The notes under the pieces: model-generated
Database searches by the model: none
What the model was told of the DNA's origin: nothing
Seen by the model: the letters and a program-made list of their open reading frames with translations, nothing else
Origin: Sabellastarte sp. h YS-2021
Taxonomy: Eukaryota; Annelida; Polychaeta; Sabellida; Sabellidae
Direction of reading: 5' to 3'
Assembly (NCBI GenBank): GCA_964017235.1
Contig: OZ024936.1
Coordinates: forward strand, 87,952,537 to 88,016,536
Length of the DNA stretch: 64,000 nucleotides
In this document: positions 19,952-29,536 of the stretch, in pieces
Numbering within the stretch: the first letter of the stretch is position 1
Layout: each line of letters starts with the position of its first letter
Made by a program: the position numbers and the translations under genes

Positions 19952-21029
19952 ATGGCAATGATATTCATTTTTATTCTGAGCATTACATTTATTGGAACTG
20001 TTAAAGGTTACAGCTGTGACCAGGGACAATGTTACTGTTTTGACAATCGGATAACCTGTATAGATATGACAGGACCAAAATTCAGATACAGACTGAATAT
20101 CAATATTTTATACATGGAGCAGGTTCAAATTTTGGATTTTGAATCAATTATTAAGAATCTTCCTAATCTAGAATATCTTACAATGATGAACATGAGATTC
20201 TTCAGATGTGAATGGTTAAAAGTCATACCATCAGGGATTAATTTATATACAAATATGTGTGTCTCATCCTACGTCTGAGGCTACTAGTGCTACTGAATCT
20301 ACTACTGATGCATCTTATTGGACTAGCAGTGGTGAGTATTTTCATGATGATTTATTTAGTCAAAATTTTTGAGATTTATTAGGTTTTGAATGACTCCTAT
20401 TGGTTCCAAAATGTCCTATGTGTAATTTTTTTATTATTATTATTATAGAGAGAGAATTTATCACTAAAACGACTTCTGCAAACACAAAGGATGATTACTC
20501 TTCTACCTTAACCACTAGAAAAGAAATTAGTGAGACTAGAGATGAATTTTCAACTACGACTTTCAGGTTCAAGAAACGCACAGATCCAGTCTTATCTTCA
20601 AAATCGAATATCTCAATAGATCCTACTTTTACTGTAATGATTAAAACGAGTTCTTCAAAATCAAATGATGGTCATTACTCCACCTTAATCTCTACGAAAG
20701 AACCTAGTGAGGCTGGTGATGAATTTTTAAGCAGTGATCCCACCTTATCCTCAAAATCGGATATCACAATAGATCCGGTTCTTACTACAATGTCGGATCA
20801 TAATCCTCAATCCAAAGAACCTAATTTCTTTTGGATCTTTATTCTGATCCCCTCAATCTGTCTGATATTAATTCTAATGGCAGTAATTGCATGGATATTT
20901 TTCAAATGCATTATGAAAGGGACATGTTCAACAGAAAGTCAAGTGAATAACAGCTCTAATGAAGATATTGAAATGACAAGCGTTTTTAATGAGCATTTTC
21001 AGGAAACTTCCTTTGATGGAGCGAGGTAA
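19952..21029 (+). pseudogene. Spliced type I membrane protein with LRR-like ectodomain and Ser/Thr stalk
   Basis: Exon 1 is 19952-20331. It has a signal peptide (about residues 1-19), a Cys cluster C-x4-C-x-C-x6-C like an LRR N-cap, then LRR-like ILDFESIIKNLPNLEYL. A one-base frameshift in a TG run near 20257 breaks it. The next frame gives an S/T-rich stretch up to the donor (G|GTGAGT). The intron 20332-20448 ends in a (TTA)n tract plus AG. Exon 2 (20449-21029) joins in phase and contains two diverged copies of a stalk repeat (DY/HYSTL...DEF...SSKS-I-IDP), one TM helix (FFWIFILIPSICLILILMA) and a 40-residue acidic tail. Not a known Polinton core gene. A cell-surface receptor-like or envelope-like role is only inference. 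Confidence 0.65.
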
Positions 21030-21482
21030 GATTTAAAAAGAAATTTATAACTGATTTACTTCTGTTTATTCAAACTTAGTCTACTTTTTATATCTCCCTC
21101 AGAAAGATATATTTTCCTTCTTAAGGAAAATATAAGCGACTTCCGATTATTGTCTCAAACGTTCATTTTTGAAGATTTTTTTTTTAGCAATTACATGGTA
21201 CCACAATGTTGTCTACATAGAGAGGAATTCCGAAATACATCAGAAATATCATCATTTCTAGGTAATTCTATCGAATTTTTTCCTCGTAGATTATTAAACA
21301 TGAGGGGGTTAATGACATTCATTTTCATTGATCAATATCGATTCTACGCATACAAGGTCAGATAGTTCATTATAGTACTAGAAGACAAGTATTTATTTGA
21401 GGATATTTTCTTGACATCACAGCATTGAATAATATCAAATCTCTCGCTATATTTTTTTGCAAATATAAGAACTCTGCTAAAT
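21030..21482 (+). other. Gap with possible exon remnant
   Basis: A 71-codon frame at 21150-21365 has Cys pairs and a leucine/phenylalanine pattern (FLGNSIEFFPRRLLNMRGL) faintly like an LRR segment of the neighbouring membrane genes. It lacks a signal peptide and partner exon. It may be a decayed third paralogue. Confidence 0.25.
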
Positions 21483-22927
21483 ATGGGAAAAAATATTGTA
21501 TTATTCACAACTTTGATATTGTTCTTGAGTGACTGCTTTCTGAGAAGGGAATGTAGCAATGTAGAATGTCAGAAAGATGGAACATATGGAATTGCAATAA
21601 AAAATTTCCAGGGAGCAATGGCTCTCAAGGAAAATTTCCGATTTTGTTCCAATAACCAGGCTGTGGTATTAACTTTTAAATATTGTAAGGTAGAGCAATT
21701 TCTCATCTCAAGGCAAGAGTTAAGGATATTCTATCCAAAAGTTAGAACAATTTCATGGCAATGTCTTGGAAAGTGCTTAATAGAAGAGAATGAGGATATT
21801 GTTAACATTTATGGATGTCAAAAAGGTAAAATAATTATTTATATCCTTCTTATATTTTCATCTATATATACAAGGATCCAGTTTCGATGATCAGAACCTA
21901 TATGAGGACTTTATCATATTACCATCGGACCAGATCTTTAGGAAAAACAAGATAGTATGTATTCATTAATATTGAACTCAGATTACCCAAAAAATATGAA
22001 AATGAAAACTGATTCTCGCCTTATAGTTTTTCTATTTTAATGTCAATAATATATGTCAATGATATGTAACTCAATGTTATAACATTCTTTAAATTTTCAG
22101 TCCAGAAGATGGAGCCAGTGACTGAGGGAATCAGTAATGACCATACTATCAGTGTAGATACGACAGATAATGTATCATATTCTTCAAAATACCAGTATAA
22201 ATTATTCAGTCTCTTTGTCATACCAATATTTGGTATTTTCCTCGCTGTTATAATTGCTCTATTGAGAAAATATGGATGTGGAATAATGACAAATTTAGTG
22301 AGGAGAATTTCAAATTATATTATGGATATAAATCACCAGAATTTTGCTGACCAATCGATTCGCACATCCACCTCTGTGAATGAAATGTTAGATGGAATAA
22401 GTACAGAGCCTTATGAAGATACTACTACCTCAAGCCTAAACTGGGATCCTCATTTTCCTATAGATGCTGAAATTGTGACTCAAAATATTAATGAGATAGC
22501 TGCTGATTTATCAATTTCATCTCAGAATGGAATATTCATGAATGATCAGATGACTCAAACCTCTGACCATTCATTCTCAATTGACAATGTCTTCAATGAC
22601 AGTATCATTGGGATTAACCTCAAAACTGATTTATCCCTGATTGAATTGTACCCATCATTTACAGCTGGAATACAGTTAGATTCATCAGATTACGATGAGG
22701 ACCTTACTGAGCCAAAAACATTAGCAAAAATACTGGAAAATGATATGAGTAACATTGCAGATAACCAAAGTGATATGAGTAACATAGGAGATAACCAAGA
22801 TGAAGGTGTTGATAGCAGTCCAAATGCAGAGAGCAAAAATGGTACAGTGATTTCAGATGAAGATATGAACGAGGTCATTGTAGAAGGACATAGTTGTACA
22901 AGATCGGAGCTGATCTATAAATACTAA
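21483..22927 (+). CDS. Spliced type I membrane protein, second copy, intact
   Basis: Exon 1 is 21483-21825 (donor AAAAG|GTAAAA) and exon 2 is 22101-22927 (acceptor TTTTCAG). They join in phase 1 to give 389 codons with no stop. Residues 1-20 form a signal peptide. The ectodomain (to about 147) has spaced Cys residues and short hydrophobic strands resembling the LRR-like cap of the 19952 gene. The TM helix is about 148-169 (LFSLFVIPIFGIFLAVIIALL). A long, acidic, Ser-rich cytosolic tail of 220 residues follows, with a tandem DMSNI-DNQ repeat. I do not recognise a family. The general design matches the preceding gene, so the two are probably diverged duplicates or partners. Intactness amid decayed core genes is notable. 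Confidence 0.65.
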
Positions 22928-23694
22928 AAAATATCTTTGTAATACGGCATTATAACAGATGAGGAGTATAGACGACTTTGAAAAAAAGACAAAACTTGAA
23001 AATAAAAGTAGTTTATTAGAATACCAGAATTTTTCATATTATTATCATTATTATTATTATCACAAACATGTATTTATCCGTGTCTATATGAAGTGTTTAT
23101 TTCTTTTGACATTCAGATATGTTTTAAATTTATGATAAAGTAAAGAAATGTTACTAAATATACAGAATTTTTTACAGAATTAAACTTACATCATGTTATA
23201 ACATTCTTTCTTTGTTTATCAGTATCTACAGGTTAAATTAAATGCATGTAACCTCCTAGATATATATAATATTACTCTGAAAAGAAACATGTGATGCTAC
23301 ATTTAGAATTTCATGTTAATTAATACTCCAATTCACTCTAAGGAATTCCAATCAAATGCAAAATCAATGAAAAAATGGAGGTGAAATATTTTAAAGTTTA
23401 TGTACAATCTCACATTTACACTTTCATGTTAATTAATAATCCGATTCACTCTAAGGAGGAGACAAAGATTGCATTACAGCATTTCAATCAAAAAATCGAG
23501 GTGAAATATTTCAAAGTTTATGTACAATATCATAATGCACTCCTTCAAAGTAATGATTCTTATAATCATTGCGGTCTCATGAATATTAGTTCATTAATTC
23601 CTGTTTCTATTATATCATTACATTCGACACACCTCATGGGTGAGTTTCTCAGTTTATTCAGGAGGAAGGATGAGCAGATAGTGCAAGAAAAATG
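22928..23694. repeat. Polinton spacer with 113-bp tandem duplication
   Basis: Non-coding. About 23311-23420 and 23424-23530 are diverged direct copies (TCATGTTAATTAATA, ATTCACTCTAAGG and AGGTGAAATATTT-AAAGTTT recur with a spacing of about 113 bp). The 114-codon frame across them is a by-product of the duplication. Confidence 0.55.
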
Positions 23695-24658
23695 TCAACA
23701 TGAGGCCATAAACAGCTGATCATTCGGAAAATGGGCCTTACAGGAGCAACATCTCAGACTCCCAATTTTATTGTTATAATATTCCTTCCATTCAGCACAA
23801 AGTAAGCTTTGGGCATCTGTAGGAGGGGAATTTAACATAAAAGCACATTTAAATGCTTCTGCAAGGTCATCATTAGATAAGGCTGAAAGAAGGTCATTTT
23901 CATAATCTTTTTTAAGATAAACAATGATAGGTACCCAAACGAATAATGATGTTTTTGAATGTGAGGACATGTTGACAATATAAGGCTTGGTAAATAAATT
24001 TTGAAGAAGTAGGACCCTACAACAAGGACATTTTTTCTTCTCTTTTCCCTCATCCTTCTACAACCTATATAACTTTCCTGAACATTGTGAACATAAGAAA
24101 TGTGAACAAGGGTTTGTGAGAACTATTTCCTCCTTTTCTAGTCCTTCTTTACAGACACAACAGCTTGCAGATGACAGTTCTTCAACCATGTAGCTCACAA
24201 ACTGGGGAAATTTGGTCCTATAAAAATATGGGGAGGTGTTTTAGTCTTCCTATTGCAATAAAAAATCATTGTTACAATGAGTAATATTACAGTTTTCAAA
24301 CAAAATTAAAATTCTGCTGGATTAGACATGAGACTGAGTTCAGAAATGAATGTATTGATTTTGAAAAAAATTACTTTCTTTTTTATTTTGAAAAAAAAAA
24401 TTACTTTCTTTAACTAGTCAATCCAATGAAAACATGAGAGCTGATATCTTATGACATATAAAATAAAAAATTTTGTACTCACATTATGTAGCTTGGAATC
24501 GTATCGTTGAGAAAAAGAATCACTGTCATCCCTTCACGAAACGAACCCTCCTCAATCAAGGAGACTAAGTTCAACAAGGTGGCTGCTGTCGAAACTATGA
24601 GGCTGGGATAGTAAGCCGCAAATTTTTTGCCAAGGAAAGCATTGATAAAGGCCTCCAT
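23695..24658 (-). pseudogene. Spliced RING-finger protein with one in-frame stop
   Basis: Exon 1 is 24483-24658 (Met at 24656-24658, 58 codons, hydrophobic helices). The donor is GTGAGT at 24477-24482, the intron is 265 bp, and the acceptor TATAG ends at 24218. Exon 2 (23695-24217) joins in phase. It gives a C3HC4 RING at about residues 78-125: CCVC, then PCSHFLCSQC, then CPCC. An in-frame TAG (24058-24060) lies between the second and last Cys pairs. The frame then continues through the last CxxC and a 110-residue tail ending with more Cys pairs (CCSC). RING proteins are E3 ubiquitin ligases. It lies beside a BIR gene on the same strand, which recalls the BIR+RING layout of inhibitor-of-apoptosis proteins split into two genes. 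Confidence 0.7.
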
Positions 24659-24994
24659 TGTGTTATACTCCTATTTTTTTTTCCGGTATCCTAATGCACT
24701 TCTTAACTTTGTTTTAAACTAATATTTTTTCTTTCCTTCACCCAGACATTAGATTATGGCTACAGAGTTTGCATTTATAGCATATTTTAAGAATTAGATG
24801 TAAGTCAAAAGTGTGCAGTATGTTATCATTATTCTGTTACAATAGGTGATCTAGTTTATATTAAACTACCTCACAACTACCTCACATATTTTCATTAATT
24901 GTTCGACTTAATGGTACAATAAGATTTTGAGGTTAAAGTGGGATTATAAAAATCTACCTCACCTAATGGTGGCATTTCTAAACTAATGCATTCC
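24659..24994. other. Spacer between RING and PC4-like genes
   Basis: AT-rich and non-coding. It should contain the promoter of the leftward RING gene and the 3' end of the PC4-like unit. Nothing specific seen. Confidence 0.4.
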
Positions 24995-25174
24995 TCACAT
25001 GTCTTATCAAAGTCAAAGTTGGGGTTTAACGTCCCGTTCAACAGCCAGGGTCATATTGGGACAGGTCCTCAGCATTGCCACTTGTGGGACTCGAACCCAC
25101 AGAGGTGACAGCCTATGATTAGATGCCAAACTTGCTAACCATTAGGCCACCGAGGACCTTCACATGTCTTATCA
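24995..25174 (-). mobile_element. tRNA-derived SINE nested in Polinton
   Basis: Body 25010-25159, flanked by a perfect 15-bp target duplication (TCACATGTCTTATCA at 24995-25009 and 25160-25174). On the minus strand it has a tRNA-like head with A box TGGCCTAATGG and B box GGTTCGAGTCC. The shared tail (ACGTTAAACCCC on the minus strand) also occurs in diverged form in the other two SINEs of this window. Inserted in the 3' end of the PC4-like gene. Confidence 0.88.
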
Positions 25175-25557
25175 TGTCCCTCTATATTCTTATCTATAAG
25201 GCAAGATGTAGCGGTGTAAACCTCTTGATGAGACAGAAAAATTTCGTCAAAAACTCTCAAGAGTTCAGACCATTCAGGGAATTTTAAAGATATACCTTTT
25301 TGAGTGGGAAAAATTTTCCCACTCAGGGATTTTTCCCAAAGTCTTATCCCTACATTCTTATAAGGACTGTTACAAGATATATGATAACCTGCACCAATGT
25401 GGTATTTGACATTAATGTCTTTCTCACCATTATTAATCCTACTTATTGGTTCCTTGATGAAATCTACATAACTTAGTATAACTATCATTTTTGAAATATT
25501 TAAATGTACACCCTCATTTATGACCTTTCCATTTGTCATTGTTATATTATAGGTCAT
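25135..25557 (-). CDS. PC4/p15-like ssDNA-binding protein, C-terminus altered by SINE
   Basis: 140-codon frame. Residues about 50-105 match the PC4 (transcriptional coactivator p15) fold: YHIGAGYHIS, VGIRLWEK, PTQKGISLKFPEWSELL and FDEI, the last parallel to the KGISL...W..L signature of PC4. PC4 proteins dimerise and bind single-stranded DNA in transcription or replication. The last nine codons come from the SINE (ending CEGPRWPNG), so the original C-terminus is displaced but the fold is intact. Starts 4 bp after the BIR stop, on the same strand, so possibly co-transcribed. Assignment from pattern only. Confidence 0.65.
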   Translation of the reverse strand: MTYNITMTNGKVINEGVHLNISKMIVILSYVDFIKEPISRINNGEKDINVKYHIGAGYHISCNSPYKNVGIRLWEKSLSGKIFPTQKGISLKFPEWSELLRVFDEIFLSHQEVYTATSCLIDKNIEGHDKTCEGPRWPNG

Positions 25558-25561
25558 TCTA

Positions 25562-26041
25562 TTACTGAAGCATTGGAAAAAGCATTAAAATAAAGTCACA
25601 ATATGGAGAATGCCTCTTGTGTTCTTCTATTGCTAAATCAAAGGCTTCCCATTCATTCAAACATATATTACACCAAGGACATATGACCTTGTCTCCTTCT
25701 CCTGTGTAAAAAAAACCTGCCCTGGCTAGTTGATCCCTTCTGACAGGATGAGCTTTTGGCCATAATTTAAAGGTTGCATATCTATCATCATATTTCCTGA
25801 GTGAATTAACATCCATCGACTTATGTAGAGGTCTTTGCAGATTAGACCTTTGTGAGGATTGCTGAGGCTTATCTGTAGATAAGGCGAAACCAGTATGATA
25901 ATGATGAGTATTGGTATCCTTTGCTCTCGAGAATCCGTTTAATGAGAGCCCACTGCTCGGTTTTGAGGCAGCAGTACATGTTGCTTCATTAGAATCTGTA
26001 GATTCCTTATTATCAGAACAATTCCTTGTGTTAGCAAACAT
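25562..26041 (-). CDS. BIR-domain (inhibitor-of-apoptosis-like) protein
   Basis: 159 residues, intact. Residues 1-80 are a low-complexity Ser/Thr/Asn-rich leader. Residues 85-152 form one BIR: RYATFKLWP, LARAGFFYTGEGDKV, CPWC (C121, C124), W131, EEHKRHSPYC (H141, C148). All four zinc ligands are present. BIR proteins bind caspases or IAP antagonists. A single-BIR protein without its own RING resembles baculoviral or survivin-like reduced forms, although a RING protein is encoded 0.9 kb downstream. Probably captured from a host IAP gene; molluscs have large IAP families. Whether it inhibits apoptosis is inference. Confidence 0.88.
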   Translation of the reverse strand: MFANTRNCSDNKESTDSNEATCTAASKPSSGLSLNGFSRAKDTNTHHYHTGFALSTDKPQQSSQRSNLQRPLHKSMDVNSLRKYDDRYATFKLWPKAHPVRRDQLARAGFFYTGEGDKVICPWCNICLNEWEAFDLAIEEHKRHSPYCDFILMLFPMLQ

Positions 26042-27003
26042 TGTCGGTATATATTTGAATGAATACTATGAGAGAGGATTTTCTTACGATTTTTATAGCG
26101 ATTTGATGGTTAATTTTTTGCTGATACATTCATTCCTTTTCCAGGTGATTAGTTCTACATGTTAGGACATGTTTATGAGATATTCATTGATAGGAAAAAT
26201 TCTTTGGGTTGATATACATGCCTAGACTTGTTTCAGAAAATAACATTAAAATCAGAGTTTACAAAAATAAAATTATGATTAAAAACTGTTTCAATATGTT
26301 AGAGAAGGATATGAGTTCAGAGAGTACAAAAAAGGTAATACCTTTTGAAAAGGTAGGATACACGTGGAGGTGGACATATGATTCTGTTAATTTTAAATGC
26401 CCTTCATGAGAGGAGAGGTAAACATATGTAGCCTTCATGTGTAAATTGGATTAGATTAAATATACAATATTCTATGCTACTTCATAAAGATACAAATAAT
26501 TTATTCATATATTTATTACATTATCTCAGTAAGTAGATATAGCATTACCATATATATATGTATGTGACAAGGATTTCATATGCAGGAGAAAGAAATAGAT
26601 GAGTTCAGACAGTACAAATAAGTATAGGTTTTGAAAACATATGAGCAACATATGGAAGAAAGAGACACGTGGAGTTGATTTATCATATGCGGGCTATAGG
26701 TCCTCATGTGGGGTGAGGTAGGTGAGGAGATATTCATCCATATGTGGTCATACAGTTATTATTCTCGTCTTTAGCAATTAAAATGTTGACTAAGAATGTG
26801 GACTAACTTACTTATACATGTAAATGTTCAGGCTCTTCAGCAATTAAAATGTTGACTAAGAACTAATTTACTTATACATGTAATTCTTCAGTCATATATG
26901 GTGACAATGCATTATAAATATTAAATAAATAACTGTATGTACATATGTCATTTTCTCCACGTAATAAGATTCTAATGGATAAAAATCTGGGTGTAAGTTC
27001 CCT
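26042..27003. repeat. Polinton right subterminal region with direct repeats
   Basis: Two pairs of diverged direct repeats. About 26305-26390 and 26595-26690 share ATGAGTTCAGA-AGTACAAA, TTTTGAAAA and ACACGTGGAG. About 26770-26830 and 26835-26895 share AGCAATTAAAATGTTGACTA and TTACTTATACATGTAA. CATATG palindromes are frequent, as at the left end. No gene seen; the 66-84-codon frames are chance. Confidence 0.5.
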
Positions 27004-27113
27004 GCTTCCATATGGAAGTGATTGGAATCTCCATTGACCTTAGTTGGGAGACTACATTAAAGATCAATTCCCTATCACATCCGTGGAGCGATTTCACTAC
27101 ATCTATTACTACT
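27004..27113 (-). repeat. Polinton right terminal inverted repeat
   Basis: Inverted partner of 9031-9140 with 109 of 110 bases matching. Ends in ...ACTACT before the target duplication. Confidence 0.95.
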
Positions 27114-27119
27114 AATGTG
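27114..27119. repeat. Polinton target-site duplication, right (AATGTG)
   Basis: Identical to 9025-9030. Marks the exact right edge of the insertion. Confidence 0.95.
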
Positions 27120-27599
27120 GACCAGGATCTCAGTCTAATCCACGATAACTAGTTAGAACTATCGGATAGCTAGAAATGACTGAGAGAGCACAAACCTCTA
27201 CCATGGAGTGTTTTTTGATCCAATATATGATCCTGATCTTTCATAAAATGTAATCACTTCTTCCATTGGACAGGACACAATCACTAAGAAATTTTATGAT
27301 GATCCGCTCATTGAGTATATTCATCCAGAAAGCTAAAGTCATTGAAAATACATCGAAAATGGAGCTCTGTTACTCCTGTTTATCTTAAAGGCAGGCAGAG
27401 CCTGCACGTTTGTCAAAATGAACTATCGGACAATCTTAGTAGCTAATCATAGGAAAGGTGTTCCACAGAAGCTCAAAGCTCTGGAGCTGGGCACACTCTC
27501 AATCACACTTTACTCTTGGTCTTCCGTTAATTGTAACTTCAAAATTCTGAATTTAATGGAACTTAGGGGCAGATATTGGACTTGTTACTTTCTAATATA
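27120..27599. other. Flank between Polinton and LINE, nothing recognised
   Basis: No gene or repeat that I can support. The 60-codon frame at 27418 ends inside the LINE tail. Confidence 0.4.
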
Positions 27600-28900
27600 A
27601 TCTAACTAATCTACTGCTTTCAACAAAATCATTATCATAGGGAGAGTAGACTGGTGCTCAAGGTCAGTAAGCCAGGATTGTGGGTGTCACCAGGAGGAAA
27701 TAAAACTAGGTTGGCAAACTAGAGCTGAAGAGGTGGGTTTTGAGTGCTTCCTAAAAGACACAACAGAGGGACTGTTTCTTACAGGAAAGGGGAAAGAGTT
27801 CCAAAAGACTGGGGCATAGTGACTGAAGGAATTAGAAAAGTCAAAAGTGGAGGTTTGAAGGAACTTGAGTTTGGGGGTACTACGCCTTGTATTTCTGGAA
27901 GAGGTGTAGGGGTGGATTAATTCTCTTAGGTAAACTGGTTGACCTTGACTGAGAATTTTGTATGTTATAAGGCCAATTTTAAAATGTACCCTGTATCTGA
28001 AAGGTAGCTAATTGAGTTTTTTTAGTTGAGGGGTAATGTGAGAGAATTTAGAAGAATGAGTGACAACCCTGCAGAGTGAGTTTAGGACTAGCTGCAGTCT
28101 CCTTAACTCAAAATTAGTGAGTGATAAGAAGAGTGAATTGCAATAATCCAAACTACTGCTCACCAAAGCTTTGCTAACAGCACTGATGTATTAAGGTCTA
28201 GATGGGGACAAATTCTGTAGAGGTATCTTGCATGTACTCTAGTGGACTTCATGACCTATGACATGTGGTTCGAGAAATTGAAATTGCAGTCGAACACCAC
28301 TCCGAGGTTCTGGACACTTTGTGCTGGCGAGACCTGATTTCCCAGAGCATTGTTAGGGAAGTGAGGGAGGAGTGGTTTACAACTTTTTGGTGGCCTATGA
28401 GAATAAACTCGATTTTGTCTGGGTTAATTTATTTGTAAACATGAAATTTTAAATTTTCTTTAGTTTTTGCATAGAGTGAGAGAAATTTACTGGTAAGAGT
28501 GTTATGTATAACTGGATGTCATTGTTGTAAAAGTGGTAGTTGATACTACTGTGGGAATGAATGATTGAGCTGATTGGGTTAGGGTAGAGAGAGAACAGAA
28601 TTGATCCAAGGACAGAGCCCTGGGGAATTCCATACTGGAGCGCAGCAGGATGCGAGAGTATACTACCTACCTTGATCAAGCGTGTCCATCCCGACAGGTA
28701 TGATTTGAACCAGCCAAGTGCTAGCTCACTGATTCCATAATAAACATTAAGTCTGTCCAGGAGAATGGTGTGGTCAATGGTATTGAAAGTGGTGGATAGG
28801 TCCAGAAGGGTAAGGGCAGTAACAGACCCTTCAGCCACATTAAGAAGAATATCGTTATGAATATTAAGCATGTCACGAAGTTAAGTTAATAAAGAAAGAA
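27600..28900 (-). mobile_element. 5'-truncated CR1/Jockey-type LINE, degraded
   Basis: On the minus strand, 28449-28871 encodes RT palm pieces: TALTLLDLSTTFNTIDH, YGIPQGSVLG, and a degraded YNND in place of the usual YADD-type box. Downstream, through stops, come SSLDYCNSLF, LRRLQLVLNSL, HITPQLKKLNWLPF, YRVHFKIGLITYK and an AP..WN.FP-like C-terminal segment, the standard tail of CR1/Rex-like LINE ORF2. The 3' end is a short (TTAGA)-type repeat near 27600, as at 6551. The endonuclease is missing. Inactive. Confidence 0.82.
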
Positions 28901-29536
28901 CCTAATATTCTGCCTCTTACTCTACAGATTAACACCCTCTATCCCTTGGGGGTAAAGCATGGCGGTGATGGAAAAATTAAAATTTGTTGGAAAGTGAAAT
29001 TCACAAGGAATAAACTTTGAAAATTTATGAAACACTGTAGCAATTTTAATATAATCCAGGACCTCAAAATTTCAAGAAGAGCCATTAACGGGATATTTAT
29101 CAGATCAAATATACACACTTTTGATACTGGAAGCTGACACACTAATTAAGATTTCTTAAGACTAATTAAAGACTTCTTTCAAAAAAATTTAGGTATATCA
29201 GTAAACGCAGAGGGAAAATATCAAGGGAAATCTGTTGATGCACCAGTTACACCCTCCAGCCCTTTGGTACAAAGCATCTAGCCCTTTGGTGTAAAGCAAT
29301 ATAATGGGATCTGGCTCGTTTACTACATTTCATTAGTTTTTGCTTGGTTCACACCCTACCCACATAAAGTATTTTCCAGACATCTATTCAATAATTTAGA
29401 AGTTATCATAAACTCACAAATAAGCAGACAGATAAATGAAGCACCTGAAAACATTCAATACCATTGGATATATTTTGTAAAACGGGAACTGAAAGATATA
29501 TGGCTTAAATAGTATGAGACAACGGTCCAGCAGTGT
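28901..29536. other. No gene recognised
   Basis: AT-rich. Three nearby short duplicates of CCTTTGGT-AAAGCA-like text (28945-29300) are visible but define no element. Confidence 0.4.

Larger units (their letters stand above)
9031..27113. mobile_element. Polinton/Maverick element, 18.1 kb, complete but decayed
   Basis: Bounded by 110-bp TIRs starting AGTAGTAATAGA and a perfect 6-bp target duplication. It contains every hallmark gene: protein-primed PolB, retroviral-type integrase with chromodomain, A32/FtsK-like ATPase, adenain-like protease, double-jelly-roll major capsid and single-jelly-roll minor capsid. PolB runs rightward; the morphogenesis block runs leftward from 19.86 kb. The rightmost 7 kb is an accessory region of membrane-protein, RING, PC4-like and BIR genes. 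I count about 16 disabling lesions in core genes, so this copy is not autonomous. A tRNA-SINE is nested in it at 25 kb. Confidence 0.97.

Noticed and set aside
23375..23719. 114-codon plus-strand frame in the Polinton
   Set aside because: Spans a tandem duplication and overlaps the end of the RING gene on the other strand.
25080..25160. A true tRNA gene
   Set aside because: A and B boxes are present, but the arms do not form a good cloverleaf and flanking duplications show a SINE.
25562..26041. BIR and PC4-like frames as one fused protein
   Set aside because: The BIR frame ends in TAA four bases before a good Met in a different frame. A fusion would need a frameshift for which nothing else argues.
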